Assembly: GCA_047967505.1 (NCBI GenBank)
Contig: CM106538.1
Length of the DNA stretch: 64,000 nucleotides
Strand: one strand, 5' to 3'
DNA from: Dipteris shenzhenensis
Lineage: Eukaryota > Polypodiophyta > Polypodiopsida > Gleicheniales
The notes beneath the pieces were generated by a model. It worked only from the letters and a program-made list of their open reading frames with translations, ran no database searches and had not been told where the DNA came from. The position numbers and the translations under genes are program-made. Within the stretch, counting starts at the first letter, position 1. Every line of letters begins with the position of its first letter. This document shows, one piece after another, positions 34,340 to 45,734 of this stretch.

Positions 34340-35320
34340 AGCACCAGGGTCTAGGGAGATTTGGCCGCACTATGGGCTTCTTTTAAAGCACTGGAAGGGG
34401 AGGTTTGGATGTGTGGCCAAATCTTATGGGCTTCTTTCAAAGCACCAAAGTTTGGGGAGATTTGGCCTTATGGCCAGATCTTGTGGCCTTCTTTCCAAGC
34501 ACTAGGGTTTGGAGAGATTTGGTCGTGTAGCCAAATCTTGCTAGCTTCTTTCAAATCGGTCAAATCTTTCTAGCTTCTTTTAAATCACCTGGGTCTAAGG
34601 AAATTTGGCCGTGTGGCCAAATCTTGCTAGCTTCTTTCTAATCACGAGGGTCTATGGAGATTTGGCCGTGCGGCCAAATGTTTTCAAAGCAACAAGGTTT
34701 GAGGAGATTTGGCCGTGTAGCCAAATCTTTTCAAAGCACTAAGGTTTAGGGAGATTTGTTGGCTGTGATGCGAAATCTTTCTAGCTTTTTATAAATCACG
34801 AAGGTTTAGGGAGATTTGGCTGCGATGCAAAATTTTTCTAGCTTCTTTCTAATCAGGAGGGTCTAGGGAGATTTGGCCATGCGGCCAAATCTTTTCAAAG
34901 CAGCAAGGTTTGGGGAGTTTGGGGAGATTTGGTTGCGATGCAAAATCTTTCTAGCTTTTTATAAATCACAAGGGTTTAGGGAGATTTGGCTGTGTGGCCA
35001 AATCTTGCTAGCTTCTTTCTAATCAGGAGGGTCTAGGGAGATTTAGCCATGCAGCCAAATCTTTTCAAAGCAGCAAGGTTTGGGGAGTTTTGGTTGTGTG
35101 GCCAAATCTTGCTAGCTTCTTTCTAATCACGAGTGTCTAGGGAGATTTGGCCGTGTGGCCAAATCTTTTTAAAGCAACAAGGTTTAGGGAGATTTAGCTG
35201 TGGTGCCAAATCTTCCTAGCTTCTTTCAAATCACCAAGGTCTAGGAAGATTTGGCCGTGCGGCCAAATCTTGTATGTTTTGAAAGAAGCTAGGAAGATTT
35301 GGCCGCATGGTCAAATCTCC
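34340..35320. repeat. Tandem array of hairpin units (GATTTGGCC..GGCCAAATC)
   Basis: About 16 units of ~45-75 bases, most containing a near-perfect short inverted repeat: GATTTGGCC, a 3-5 base loop such as GTGC or GTGT, then GGCCAAATC. Spacers alternate between CTAGCTTCTTTCTAATCA.GAGGGTCTAGGGA and TTTTCAAAGCA.CAAGGTTTGGGGA. Each unit can form a 9-bp stem. Several units carry changes on both sides of the stem, or on one side only. Confidence 0.9.
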
Positions 35321-35323
35321 CCA

Positions 35324-35590
35324 TTTAAAATTAGAAATTCAAATCTTAAGATTCAAATTTCAAATTTGAAAATTCAAAATTCAAAATCTTCGATTCAAAA
35401 TTTAAAATTCAAAATTCAAAATTCAAAATTGAAAATTGAAATTCAAAATTCAAAATTTAAAATTCAAAATTCAAAATTCAAAATTCAAAATCTTCGATTC
35501 AAAATTTAAAATTCAAAATTCAAAATTCAAAATTGAAATTCTGAATCTTAGATACAAAATTCAAAATTCAAATTTCAAGATCTGAAAGTC
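35324..35590. repeat. AAATTC-type AT-rich minisatellite
   Basis: Runs of AAATTCAAAATTC with an interspersed CTTCGATTC unit occurring twice, about 95 bases apart. It joins directly to the hairpin array. Confidence 0.85.
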
Positions 35591-35619
35591 AAATCATATA
35601 CTAAAGATCTTACTTTCAA

Positions 35620-36950
35620 ATCACACTTCAAGATTTGTACTTTTACAAGACTTGCTTTCAACACGTGGTGTTTTGAAATGGAAAAGGTGGAGAACATGCA
35701 AGAATCAGGTACACTTTTGATTTATTTTGTTTTCTTACTTGGATGATTGAGTAGCCATTGTTGTTCATGAACTTGTGCTCTTTGGATTTCAAGCAAGTAA
35801 GCAAATCTATTTGTTTCCTCCAAAACCAATTCTCTTGTTGCATGCGGAGGAGTTTTGGGGCCAGAGTTCTAGGCCACGGAGCATCACAGGTAGGCAGGAG
35901 CAAGATAGGACAGAAGAGGCTACGGGAGGCAAGAGCAGAATAGGGTGGAGGAGATTGCGAGCGGAAGAAGGAAGGGGTGGAGGATTTGATTCACAGGAAG
36001 GGGTGGAGGATTTGATTCTAGGGAGGGGACGAGGGACCTTCAATGTGAGGGAGGGGACGAGGGACCTTCAACATGAGTAGAGACCTTCAACGGCAGAACA
36101 CAGCACGAGTAGAGACCTTCAGTAGAGACCTTCAGCGGTGGACACAGTGGAGGAGAGGCCGTCAGCAGAACAGGAAGGAGAGCGCAAGCGGTAGCGTGAG
36201 GTAGGGGGCGAGGACAGGGAGGAGAGGCCCCCGTCAGCATAACAGGAAGGAGAGCACAAGCGGTAGCATGAGGTAGGGGGCGAGGGCTCAAGCGAAAAAA
36301 GAGAAGGGAACAAAAAAGAGAAGGGCGCGTGGGGCAGGGTGGGACGAAAAGCGAAGGGTGGAGGTAAGGAGCAATGGCCACAAAAAAGCATGCTCCCTCC
36401 AATCCCCCAAAAAAGGGTGTAGAGCCCCCAAAAAAAAAAAAAAGACCTCTTTCTAATCCAACTATTGAGTGTGGAACCTATGGAATGTTTAATTGGTAAT
36501 GGAAATCTAAAATCTACATAGTTAAGTGCACATTGTTAGGACAAATCTGGGATGGGGAGCCTCTCGGGACCTCTTATTTTGACATAGTTTTGAACTTTTT
36601 TGCTAGCAATTAGCTAACCAAGGGTGGAGGAGTGTTTTCCAAGAACTACCCCATCTAAGACATTGTCCAAAGGCTCTCAAACCACCCTAGTTACACATTT
36701 GAGATCTAGGAAGGGAGAGAACAAGGTGAGCCTAGCAGTTGATCCCCCATGAGGATGAATTCAATTCCTTCTCATAGTTTTACTTTTTGTGCTTGGTTTA
36801 AAAGGTTTGTTTAGCTTTGACTTTTAAAGTTTTAGTTTTTTAATAGTTTTAGATTTTTAGGTTTTCTTTTAAAGTAAAAGTATGATTTTAAAGTGTAATA
36901 GCCTGAATCATGAAAAGCATGTACGATGTTTTTGAAAGTAGGATCTCTAG
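35620..36950. other. Unique core between the inverted hairpin/AT-rich arms
   Basis: About 1.3 kb. The middle (35830-36420) is purine-rich with a duplicated ~65-base unit (GTAGCGTGAGGTAGGGGGCGAGG, at about 36160-36225 and 36235-36290) and ends in a 15-base A run at 36429-36443. Frames there are Arg/Gly-rich and not protein-like. The rest is AT-rich with no signal. Confidence 0.45.
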
Positions 36951-36954
36951 ATTT

Positions 36955-37165
36955 GAATTTCAAAATTTGAAACTTAAAACTTGAAATTTGAATTTTGAAA
37001 TTTCAAATTTGAATTTTAAATTTTAAAATTTCAATTTTGAATTTTGAACTTTAAATTTTAAAGTTTAAAATCTGAATTTTCAATTTTTAAATTTAACGTT
37101 TGAACGTTTGAAGATTTGGCCATGTGGCCAAATCTTCCTACTGATTTGAAAGAAGCTAGCAAGCA
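36955..37165. repeat. Inverted counterpart of the AT-rich minisatellite and hairpin unit
   Basis: GAATTTTGAAATTTCAAATT-type repeats (36955-37095), then GATTTGGCCATGTGGCCAAATC, then GAAAGAAGCTAGC, are the reverse complement of the junction at about 35220-35600. Inside the arms, AGATC(T/C)TACTTTCAAA also occurs in inverted positions (about 35605 and the reverse of about 36935). This makes a foldback arrangement around the 1.3-kb core. Confidence 0.75.
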
Positions 37166-38590
37166 ACAGGAAACCCAATCACTGGCTCCCCAAAAGTAGC
37201 GGGCATAAACTCCTCCTCTAGGAAATCTGAATCATCTACCAGGGATAAAAATGAGTTTTTGTGAAGCAAGCCAGACACTGGAGTGCAAAGGATCCCTTTT
37301 GAGGGAAGAGGATCAATAGTGTAAACCATCCCCTTCCCCCTATCCAAGGGAGGAAGTGAGGACTGCTCTCGATCATCTGTCTGCCCAACCGCGGAGACCT
37401 CTACTGCCTCAAGGAGAGTGTCTGGCACCACTGGTTCTAGGGAAGAAGTTGAATCGGGGAGGAGGTCGAAGCTTCAGTGTCTCGGACTGTGCGAGGTAAG
37501 ACTGGAGGGACAGCTCGAGGTGAAGCAGAGTCCACTAGTGTACCCTCGTGAAGTGGAGGGATCTGCACACGAGCCAGAACCCACTGGAAAGCATCGCGTG
37601 CCCCTGAGGTAGGTGGAGGTCGAGGAGCAGGTGAAGGACCTATACCACCCCCCTGTCGAGGCCGAGGAGAAAGTGCTGGACTTGTACCACCACCATCCTG
37701 AGGAGGACTACCATGTGGAGGCCAAGGACTAGGTGTGGACCTGTACCACCCCTCTGTCGAGGCCGAGGAGCAAGTGCTGGACCTGTACCACCCCCCTGTC
37801 GAGGCCATGTCGCGATAGCAGTACCAGAGGGATTCTTGGGCCTTTTCTTCTTCCTTGGGCAATCCCTGGCAAAGTGTCCAATGGTCCTGCATATCTTGCA
37901 CTGGTCTTGTCTGCCTAAAATCTCTAGTCTCTGGCGAAAAAAGAAACCATTCGGGTGTTGGATCATAACATGGTCCACCTTGAGGTTAGGATCCTTACAA
38001 AGGAACCTAACTCTAGGTACCCCATCAACCTTGGTTGCCTCTGCTACAGTCAATGGCAACCCAGGGAGGGGTGGGATCTCAGCAATCACGCCAAAATGCT
38101 CCCCAATAACAGAAAGAAGTCAATGATAAACCTAGGGAAGCCAGAGAAATCTGATGAAGAGCGAAAAGATTTCCTTATCTGCCTCCACTGGGTCAAAACC
38201 AATATCAAAGGCATCAAAGAAAATCTTCCTATGTCCCAGGTGTAAAAACTCAGCTTTGAGCATAGTGCTCGCAGCCTCTGGAGTGTCAAAAACAACTTGG
38301 AAAAAACCTCATCCTAGAAGACGAATATCTAACAATCGTGGAGTGAGGTCTGGGGGGAGAGCCACAAGCATCCAATCTCCGGCTTGGGATCTGGAGGGGT
38401 GAGACCCGAACATGTGTGCTAGCAACGTGGTAGAGCATTCAATCTCTACATCCTTCGAGCTGCTGCAACTCGTCTTTAGAAAAAGTAATAGTTTTCGTAG
38501 CCGGTGGAGGTGGAGTAGGATTGGTTGACGGAATATCCATCACCAATCGAGGTGAGGAGGCCGACTTTGACAATTTTGGGGGCTCCTTCC
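37150..38590 (-). pseudogene. Second LINE ORF1 relic: DUF4283-like region and CCHC knuckle
   Basis: Read on minus from about 38545: an N-terminus of Pro-rich then TITFSKDELQQL type; a segment at 38400-38100 like GFFQVVFDTPEAASTMLK...GEHFGVI; PRVRFLCKDPNLKVDHVMI; then CKICRTIGHFARDCP (about 37900-37855), a complete C-X2-C-X4-H-X4-C knuckle. A Gly/Pro-rich repetitive tail follows (37805-37640) and a final frame at 37431-37156. The parts lie in different frames. No endonuclease or RT follows, because the foldback-like repeat begins at 37165. Distinct from the LINE at 7.6-14 kb. Confidence 0.65.
37637..37805. repeat. ~55-60-bp coding minisatellite inside the LINE ORF1 tail
   Basis: Three copies of a unit with CTGTACCACCCC.CTGTCGAGGCC and GAGGAGCAAGTGCTGGAC. 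On the minus strand they encode GlyGlyGlyThrGly/Pro-rich repeats. Confidence 0.75.
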
Positions 38591-38599
38591 ACTCCAAAA

Positions 38600-38806
38600 A
38601 ATGCTGCAAGAGAATAAGGAAGGAAAAAGGTGGGGGTAGGGGGTAGAGAACAAGGATAGGAGGTGAGATGGGAGCGGGGGTAGGGGCGAGGAGGGAAGGG
38701 GTAGAGGGGAGAGGCTAAGAGGCTGAAGGGGAGGGGACAGGCTGAGAGGCTGAAGGGGAGGGGGCAGGCTAGAGAGAGGAGAGGGAGAGGAAGGAGAGGC
38801 AGGCAA
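38600..38806. repeat. Purine-rich GC-rich minisatellite, left part of the nest target
   Basis: GGGAGGGG/GAGAGGCAGG/GGCTGAGAGG units. The same sequence type continues at 41507-41814 and 54485-54690. Once the retrotransposons are set aside, these form one block of roughly 700 bases. Low-complexity Pro/Leu/Ser frames on the minus strand are by-products. Confidence 0.85.
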
Positions 38807-39154
38807 TGTTGAGATATTGTGCCATGAGCACATAGATTAAAGGGCTAAGGTATGGTATAGGAAAGAATTAAAGTAGCCACCCTAGGATGTGGACTACAAG
38901 ATGTGAAGATGTGGATCAAGGATATCCACAAGGAGAGATGTGGAGTAGAGGATCCCACAGATGTTGACTATTCAAAGGGCACTCTCTATATAAGAGGCCT
39001 ATCATGTATTGTTTAGAACACACACACATTGCAAGAGATATAGATTTGCTATTTCCCTCTCATGTCTTATTTAGTGTGCTTTGAGCCTCCTTAGTTCTTC
39101 CACTGATCTTGTGTGCACTAGGCTTAGTGGCGATCACATGTTGGCTCTTTGACA
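38807..39154 (+). repeat. E3 5' LTR with TATA box
   Basis: TG...CA boundaries. CTCTATATAAGAGG near 38985-38998 is a good TATA box for element transcription, with a copy at the equivalent place in the 3' LTR (about 41337-41350). Confidence 0.9.
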
Positions 39155-41158
39155 TGGTATCAGAGTAGGTTTAGCTAAACCTAGATTAGTTTTAGTTTTA
39201 GATTGAGAGATTCCCTTTCTTGAGTGATTCTTTGAGAAATTTCCATTGTAAGAGAGAATTTGTGTTCATTGGAAGAACTCTGTTCTTTTTAGAAACGTCA
39301 GTAATGCTATCCTACCTCCATGAGAGTTAGTGGTGAGAGAGAAGGTAGATATATATAGAGACCTACTCTATAATCGACTCCACCAAAAGCATAGAAGCTG
39401 GACTTGAGAGCAAACTAGAGGCAAAGCCATTCTCAATGCTACCCCGCAGTGACAAAGCCTCAATGCCAAGCCTCTACCAGCCCCAATTGGTCATGGTGTA
39501 AGTCGCACGCTTATTGAATGCAAAATTCTGCAAGGCAGAGGATGGACCGTGCTAGACACTGTGGGTTTAGGTGAGGCATCCATGGGAAGAGTTCGAGACG
39601 AAGATGCAAGAAAGAAGGATCCAAGATGCCTAGAACTAGAGTATCCCGTGCCATCTCTATTGGCTCCACAGACTACTAGACAACAATTCTACCCAGCATC
39701 CTTCTTTGCAACATCGGGCAACTCTGCCATCTCCAACAAAGGGAGCAGGATGTGCTGCAGTAGAGGTAGACTCGTGCTTCTTCACCGAAGTCGACAACTC
39801 CTCCCCCGATTTTAAGATCGATGACGATCCAGAGAGAACGTCTTGCCTAATTCGGCTCAGACAGCCGACCATCTATTGCAACACCTTCAATGAGCTAAGG
39901 AGCATTGGTGTTGACGATTGCAGCCCATCAACCGTGCAACAGCGACTCTCTACATCGCCATAGCCTTCTCTGCAAGCCCGTCTTCTCTTCAGCTCCTTTG
40001 CCTTCATTTGCTACCTCCATCTCTGACCTGCAACAAACTCTCTCGGCTGCCTCCATCCAAACGACTAGCAGCCTCCTACGTGCATCTTTGGCTCCCTCGA
40101 CGGACTGCGCCTTCTCTGCCTTTGCTCCACCTATGGGCTCTGCAAGCTAGACCTGCAGTAGAAGATACGCCAATAGCACACGACTACGTCTTCTCCAAAC
40201 GATCGACTCTGCGACACGCCATAGCGCCCAGCCTCTGATCACCTTCAACGAAATCGAGATTGAGAGCACAATCGTGCGTCGCCCTGAGCTCCCTGCTGCA
40301 AACTTCATTTTTTGTAAGGCTTCCTTGGAAAAGCCACGTGGCAGATAGGATCCGTGGTTCAGTTTAGCTAACTCCTACTTGGTTTAGGTTAGCAGAGTGC
40401 CAGGTGGCAGATAATACTTAACTCTAGTAAGGTCAAACATAGCTATGGTTAATTTATGTGGTTAGTTAAAAGTTCCACCTAAGCACATAGCTTTTGCTAA
40501 GCACAGTGTGAGTGTAGCATGTGAATCCCTGTGACACATCATCAAAGGCCCTCTTCTTCACAAAATCTTCAACAAGCCGTAACACCCTATCTAGGAGGAA
40601 TTTGGACACGCTCCAAAAAGGAAAAGTGATCATCTTTTCGAGCTCTACACGCTTGTTAAATCAGAATCATTGTATGTAATTAGACACTGCCAATATTGAA
40701 AGAAATCAATTGGTAAGACCTTTGCAACAAATGACAAATCAATGCATGTATGCACACATCATTGTCATAAGCATGACAAAAGCACAAGTGCATGAGATGA
40801 CCATAGCACGAAGCATGGCATCCACACATAAAGCATCAAGGCACATGGAAGAACAAAGCATCATGCATCAAGCTACATCAAGCAAAGAAGCAAACGCAAC
40901 GTCATCAACCCATGAGCCAAAAGGTGACATCAATGGAATGTATTAAGAAACCAAAACCTTGCCAACCTTGCCTATATTTTGTAATCAAACCTAACCACCT
41001 GAGAGTAGCTATGAAAGCACCCAGGGGAGGTATTGACATGTTAAAAAGCCACACTTGACCACCTTGAGTAGCAATGCATGCACTAAGGGGAGGTGATGGA
41101 ATGTAACTCACATCTGACCACCTTGCAGTAGCCAAAGGATTATGGCACCAAGGGGAGG

Positions 41159-41506
41159 TGTTGAGATATGGTGCCATGAGCACATAGATTAAAGGGCTAA
41201 GGTATGGTATAGGAAAGAATTAAAGTAGCCACCCTAGGACGTGGACTACAAGATGTGAAGATGTGGATCAAGGATATCCACAAGGAGAGATGTGGACTAG
41301 AGGATCCCACAGATGTTGACTATTCAAAGGGCACTCTCTATATAAGAGGCCTATCATGTATTGTTGAGAACACACACACATTGCAAGAGATATAGATTTG
41401 CTATTTCCCTCTCATGTCTTATTTGGTGTGCTTTGAGCCTCCTTAGTTCTTCCGCTGATCTTGTGTGCACTAGGCTTAGTGGCGATCACATGTTGGCTCT
41501 TTGACA
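41159..41506 (+). repeat. E3 3' LTR
   Basis: Collinear with the 5' LTR. Six substitutions, including AGGATG/AGGACG and GAGTAG/GACTAG. Confidence 0.93.
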
Positions 41507-41814
41507 GGCAGGGGGTGGGCTGTGAGGCAAGGAGAGGGAGAGGAAGGAGAGGCAGGGAGGGGGCGGCGGGCTGTGAGGCAGGGAGGGGGCGGGCTGAGAG
41601 GAGAGGGAGAGGAAGGACAGGCAGGGAGGGGGTGGGCTGAGAGGATGGGAGGGGGCGGGGCTGAGAGAAAGGGAGGGGCCAACGCAGGCTGAGAGGGAGA
41701 GGAGAGGGAGAGGAAGGAGAGGCAGGGAGGGGGCGGGCTGAGAGGAAGGGAGGGGGCAGCACAGGCTGAGAGGGAGAGGAGAGGGAGAGGAAGGAGAGGC
41801 AGGGAGGGGGCAGG
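41507..41814. repeat. Purine-rich GC-rich minisatellite, middle part
   Basis: Units GAGAGGCAGGGAGGGGGCGG and GGCTGAGAGGGAGAGGAGAG are repeated. It lies between E3 and E2 and is continuous in type with 38600-38806 and 54485-54690. Confidence 0.85.
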
Positions 41815-42078
41815 TGTTGAGAGTTCATGCTCAACATCATGTGATCATGTGTGCATAGCACCATCATGTGATCATATGTGCATAGCACTAACCTTATAGA
41901 GTGTTATAAAGGAAAGGGTTAGATCCCCTAACCCTAACCCTAACCCTAAAAGGGTTTGTATATATTCTATTTTTTCAACTAAATCTATTGTACAGTTAGT
42001 CATTTGTGGTGTGCTTCTCTAGCTGTGCCCTCTCTCCTCATCTCCACTCTTCTCCTCTCCCCTCTTCATATTTTGTCA
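41815..42078 (+). repeat. E2 5' LTR with telomere-like CCCTAA motif
   Basis: Contains CCCTAACCCTAACCCTAACC near 41930-41950, a telobox-like repeat, one CCCTAA unit longer than in the 3' LTR. Ends in a pyrimidine-rich tract and TTTTGTCA. Confidence 0.92.
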
Positions 42079-43998
42079 TGGTATTGGAGCTCCCTTGCCT
42101 TCCACTGAGGCATTGTGATTCTTGAGAGTGTGAGAGAGATTGTGAGATTGAGAGTTCTCTTGAGTGTTCTCCGTGAGAGTCCACTTCCGATGAGAGATCT
42201 TCATCCGTCCATGTGAGAGAAACTTCCATTGAGTGAGCATTCTTTCATTCCATTGATGATAGAAATTTCCGTTCATTGAGATTCTTCTTTGTTTTGAAAT
42301 AGATTTGCTGCGAGATTTCTTTGAGAGATAGGTTTTAAGAGATCTATGAGAAAGAGAAAGAAAGGTTGATTCCAAAGCTAAGCCTCTTCAACAAAGCTCC
42401 TTCGATGGCCGTCCCTATCAAAAAGCTCCTGAAACAAGCTCCAACTCCATGCTGCAAGCACCTGCAACAAGATAGGTGCCTAGCTACTCAAGCTACACGG
42501 CTCTGCTCTTAACCACTATCTTTGCAAGCCTACAGCCACGATTGACGCACGACCACTGCAGAACGCATTGCCCAGCCACTTCTAAGGCTCCAAGCTCCAA
42601 AGACTCAGCACTCAATGCTTCTTCTTCCATTCCAAACAAGACTGCAACAGGAGCTCCCTTTCCAGCACAGCACCATCCGCCAGAGCCCGTGCGGCTACTT
42701 CACCAACATAGGCGCTAGCGACTCCAACCGCTTCACCGGTCCTTCTCCATATCCAGCCTTGCATGGCAACTATTCTACACGGGTGGCTCCCCACAACAAT
42801 CTCTTGAGACACCAGCAATGCCTTCTCCATCGATCTTGCTACTCCAGCACGTACACCACCAACAAGCAAAGCGCTACGCCTTCAACCTCCAGCCATGGAC
42901 TCGGACTCCTGGAGCGACAGCGAAGAATAGCCAAGTGCCTTCATAGTCTCTGCAATGACAAGGCTGCAATGAAGCTCCATCGCTAGCTCTTCGATGACCT
43001 CCATGTCTCATAACCTACTGCCAACCAGCAGCTCACAACGGGTGAACCTAGTAGCTAGCATAAGCCTCCAGCAGTAGTAACCGCACACCTCCATAACGCC
43101 TCCAGACGACAAATAGCACAGCAAGGGAAATCTCCACGAGCCAACGTGCTCCTCAGCCCTCTAACGAAATCTGCATCTTCGACAGAATCTCCCAAAGATT
43201 CGGGTAGCCCTCCTATCGACGACACATGGCACCTTCCCAGGCTCTTATCCTCCACATGGCATCTTATCTTGCCATGTCAGCAACAAATGACCATGATTGG
43301 GTGTATTTGACCTAGAGTTAACCAAAGGATAGGGTTGGTCAAGTTAACCCCGGGTCCAATTAACCCCCCTGGTTGGGTCACCACAACAAGGTTTGGTTAA
43401 AAATTTGACATGTGGTACCTCTGACACCTCATCAATCAAAGCTGAATCAGTAGTGCCACCTCAGCTGTCGAGTCAGCACTGACCTCTGTAGGGACACACA
43501 ATGCTTCACAGTCGCTTAATGTGACCACTTTTGCCACCTCAGCACAGAGCTTCATTGGCACACCTCTTGCTAGGCACAGTGCCACATCATCACTGCATGT
43601 GACTCACAGTGACACATCATCATTGAGCACCATTTGCACTCCTTTTGCCCCTCCACCTAGATCAAGTCGTATCTCTTGATCCAGGAAGAATTTGAGGGCG
43701 CTCCAAAAAGGAAAGTCTCTCATTTTTTTGTGCTCTATGTGCTCGTCACATCATGTGCACATTTTGGTGCAAGTTACACTCACATTTGAGCCTTGCTGTC
43801 AAAACCACTTCCTTCATGCACATTTGCCTCTACATCGATGCATCTGACCCAGCACTTAAAAAGAACAAAAGAAAAAGAATTATTTGCTGTTATTTCATTG
43901 ATCGATGGTTGGTTTAGATCTAGATTAGAGTAGACTAGATCGCCATAGAGGGGACGCTTTGAATTTCCCCAAGTTGCCAATCTAAGCCATGCCCGAAA
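42079..43998 (+). other. E2 leader, part 1 (non-coding)
   Basis: Begins with the initiator-Met-type primer site TGGTATTGGAGC. No gag-like frame appears; the frames at 42476-42986 are not protein-family-like. The stretch GAATTTGAGGGCGCTCCAAA near 43690 has a counterpart in E3 near 40598. Confidence 0.7.
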
Positions 43999-44350
43999 TG
44001 TTGAGATATCGAGCTCCACTCGTGATATGCCAGGGTGACAGTTGTGCATTTATGTCACTGACTTGTTAGCTGCAGATGCGGTTGGTACACCACCCACGAA
44101 TAATAGCTGGATGATAGCTATCCTTATGTACTCTAGTTCGTGGCTCAGTTAGTATGCCTCCTTAGTTAGCTGAGTTTGGTTTGAGACCCACATATAGGGT
44201 TCTTCTATTTCTTTGTACTAGAGTTCTTTTGGCTTTCACAACTAAGAAGAGGAAAACTGTTTTCAGCCTCCACCTTTGTGTGTATTCCCCCATTGTGTAT
44301 GTGAGAAAGCCACAAGTGAGACTCCTTCCTTCTCTCCCACTATCTTCACA
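43999..44350 (+). repeat. E1 5' LTR
   Basis: TG...CA, 352 bp. The short frame inside it (starting MRPTYRVLLF) also occurs in the solo LTR and 3' LTR and is not a gene. CACATATAGGG near 44190 may serve as the TATA region. Confidence 0.95.
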
Positions 44351-44825
44351 TGGTATCAAGGCCTGGTTCATGGTAAGGAGCTCAAGAAAGCAAACCAAGT
44401 TTGTGGGGTCCTGGTAAGAGGACCAGTGTTGCTTTCCTTTTTCGAGTTTGGGAGCAAATCTCTACAGGTAGCACAGTCGAAAAGTGCAAGAGTGCATTGT
44501 CTCAGATTGAGACGCCCTTCGCGGTGTGGCGAGAGGGCCCATTTTGAAGGCGGAAGTTCTTCGCAGGCACTCAAAAAAAGGCCCTATTTTTGCTGTGCGA
44601 CCACTGCTCTACAGGTCAGTGAAAAGTTGCCACAGAAATTGCATCGTATGCCTATGCGTAGAGATATTGGGAGTTACAGAATCATCCTTATTGCCTGTTC
44701 ATGCAAAATCGTCACTAGGAAGTGACTGTGTGGTCATATACCACTTTCGTCAGTTTTGCAGATTTGCCTGTGTGAGGCAGAAGCTGTGTTTTTTGCAGTG
44801 ACATAATTTTTTGCAGTGTTCTGTA

Positions 44826-45734
44826 ATGGCGTCTGATTCTCTTTCACAGATTGTCACTGAAAAGCTTGACAAGAACAACTTCCAAGCATGGAAGTTTAGA
44901 ATGACGAATTTCCTTATGGGAAAAGGCTATTGGGAGTTCATTACAGGAAATGAAGAAGAACCAGTTCTTCCTAATGTTCCCAATCAATAGGAAATGCAGG
45001 CATTTAAAGGATGGCATGAGAGAGCCAGAAAAGTTATGTATTGGCTATCTATCAGTATTTCGGATTCTATGATTGTGCATATTCAGGATGCAAGTATGCC
45101 AAAGGAGGCATGGGATACTTTGGCAAAAATGTACAGCACAAATACGCAAGCCAGGAAAATGCAGCTCAAGCAGGAGTTGCACAATGTGCAGAGAGAAAAT
45201 ATGAGCATCAATGACTACCACATGAAGGTGAAGAAAATTGCAGATGCACTTGCTTCCATTGGGTCGCCAGTGGAAGACGATGATTTAATTTCTATGACAT
45301 TGAATGGTCTAGGAAAGGATTATGCACAGTTTTGAACATCCATTGCCGTCCGTGAAAAATTTCCTGATTTTGAGGATTTGTTTGCTCTTCTAATTTCTGA
45401 AGAGCAGAGAAATGGTGGTGCATCTTCTTCAGGAGGAACTTCAAAAGAAACTGTCTTCTACTCAAATGCTGGAAGAGGTAGAGGCAAAGGTAGAGGAGGA
45501 CAATCTGGAGGCCGTGGTAGAAATCAGAATATGCAGCAAACTCAAGAAAACCAGTCCTTTGGAGGAGGACGTGGTAACTCTAGAGGCAGGGGGAGCCAAA
45601 GAGGTCGTGGTGGATGGCAGAGAGGTCAAAATGCAAACAGCAATGTTGAATGCTACTATTATGGTAAAATGGGTCATATGGCTAAAGACTGCTACAAAAA
45701 GCAGAATGACATCATGAATGGAAAATTGCAGTAA
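44826..45734 (+). pseudogene. E1 gag, with stops
   Basis: ATG at 44826 starts MASDSLSQIVTEKLDKNNF, the usual copia Gag opening (L..NNF..WKF.M), followed by the UBN2-type core (EAWDTLAKMYST, RKMQLKQELHNVQ, INDYHMKVKKIADALASIG) and an Arg/Gly-rich tail. The zinc knuckle reads C-Y-Y-Y-GKMGHMAKDC (45651-45692), with the second Cys replaced by Tyr (TAT at 45660). In-frame stops lie at 44988 (TAG), 45333 (TGA) and 45732 (TAA). Gag forms the virus-like particle; this copy cannot. Confidence 0.85.

Larger units (their letters stand above)
38807..41506 (+). mobile_element. E3: non-autonomous LTR retrotransposon (2.7 kb)
   Basis: LTRs at 38807-39154 and 41159-41506 are 348 bp each, begin TGTTGAGATAT and end CTTTGACA, and differ at six positions by hand count (about 98.3% identical). 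The primer site TGGTATCAGAG directly follows the 5' LTR and matches plant initiator-Met tRNA primers. A purine tract (AAGGGGAGG) precedes the 3' LTR. The flanks GGCAA (38802-38806) and GGCAG (41507-41511) are a 4/5 target duplication. The 2-kb interior has no gag or pol motif, so it must rely on another element's proteins. Parts of the interior (about 40595-40660, 41096) resemble the leader and tail of E2. Confidence 0.93.

Noticed and set aside
34340-35320. CRISPR-like appearance of the hairpin array
   Set aside because: Palindromic repeats with short spacers, but unit length and spacers are themselves repeated and the context is a plant nuclear genome without cas genes. It is a minisatellite.
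36429-36443. Poly(A) run as the tail of a retroposed gene
   Set aside because: The upstream sequence is purine-rich and non-coding, and no flanking duplication was found.
38540-38833. Pro/Leu/Ser-rich minus frames in the purine-rich blocks (also 41412-41888, 54444-54705)
   Set aside because: Low-complexity translation of a minisatellite that is continuous across the transposon nest.
39549-40238. ORFs inside E3 as possible gag or captured gene
   Set aside because: No gag, pol or host-protein motif; overlapping frames of similar length suggest chance.
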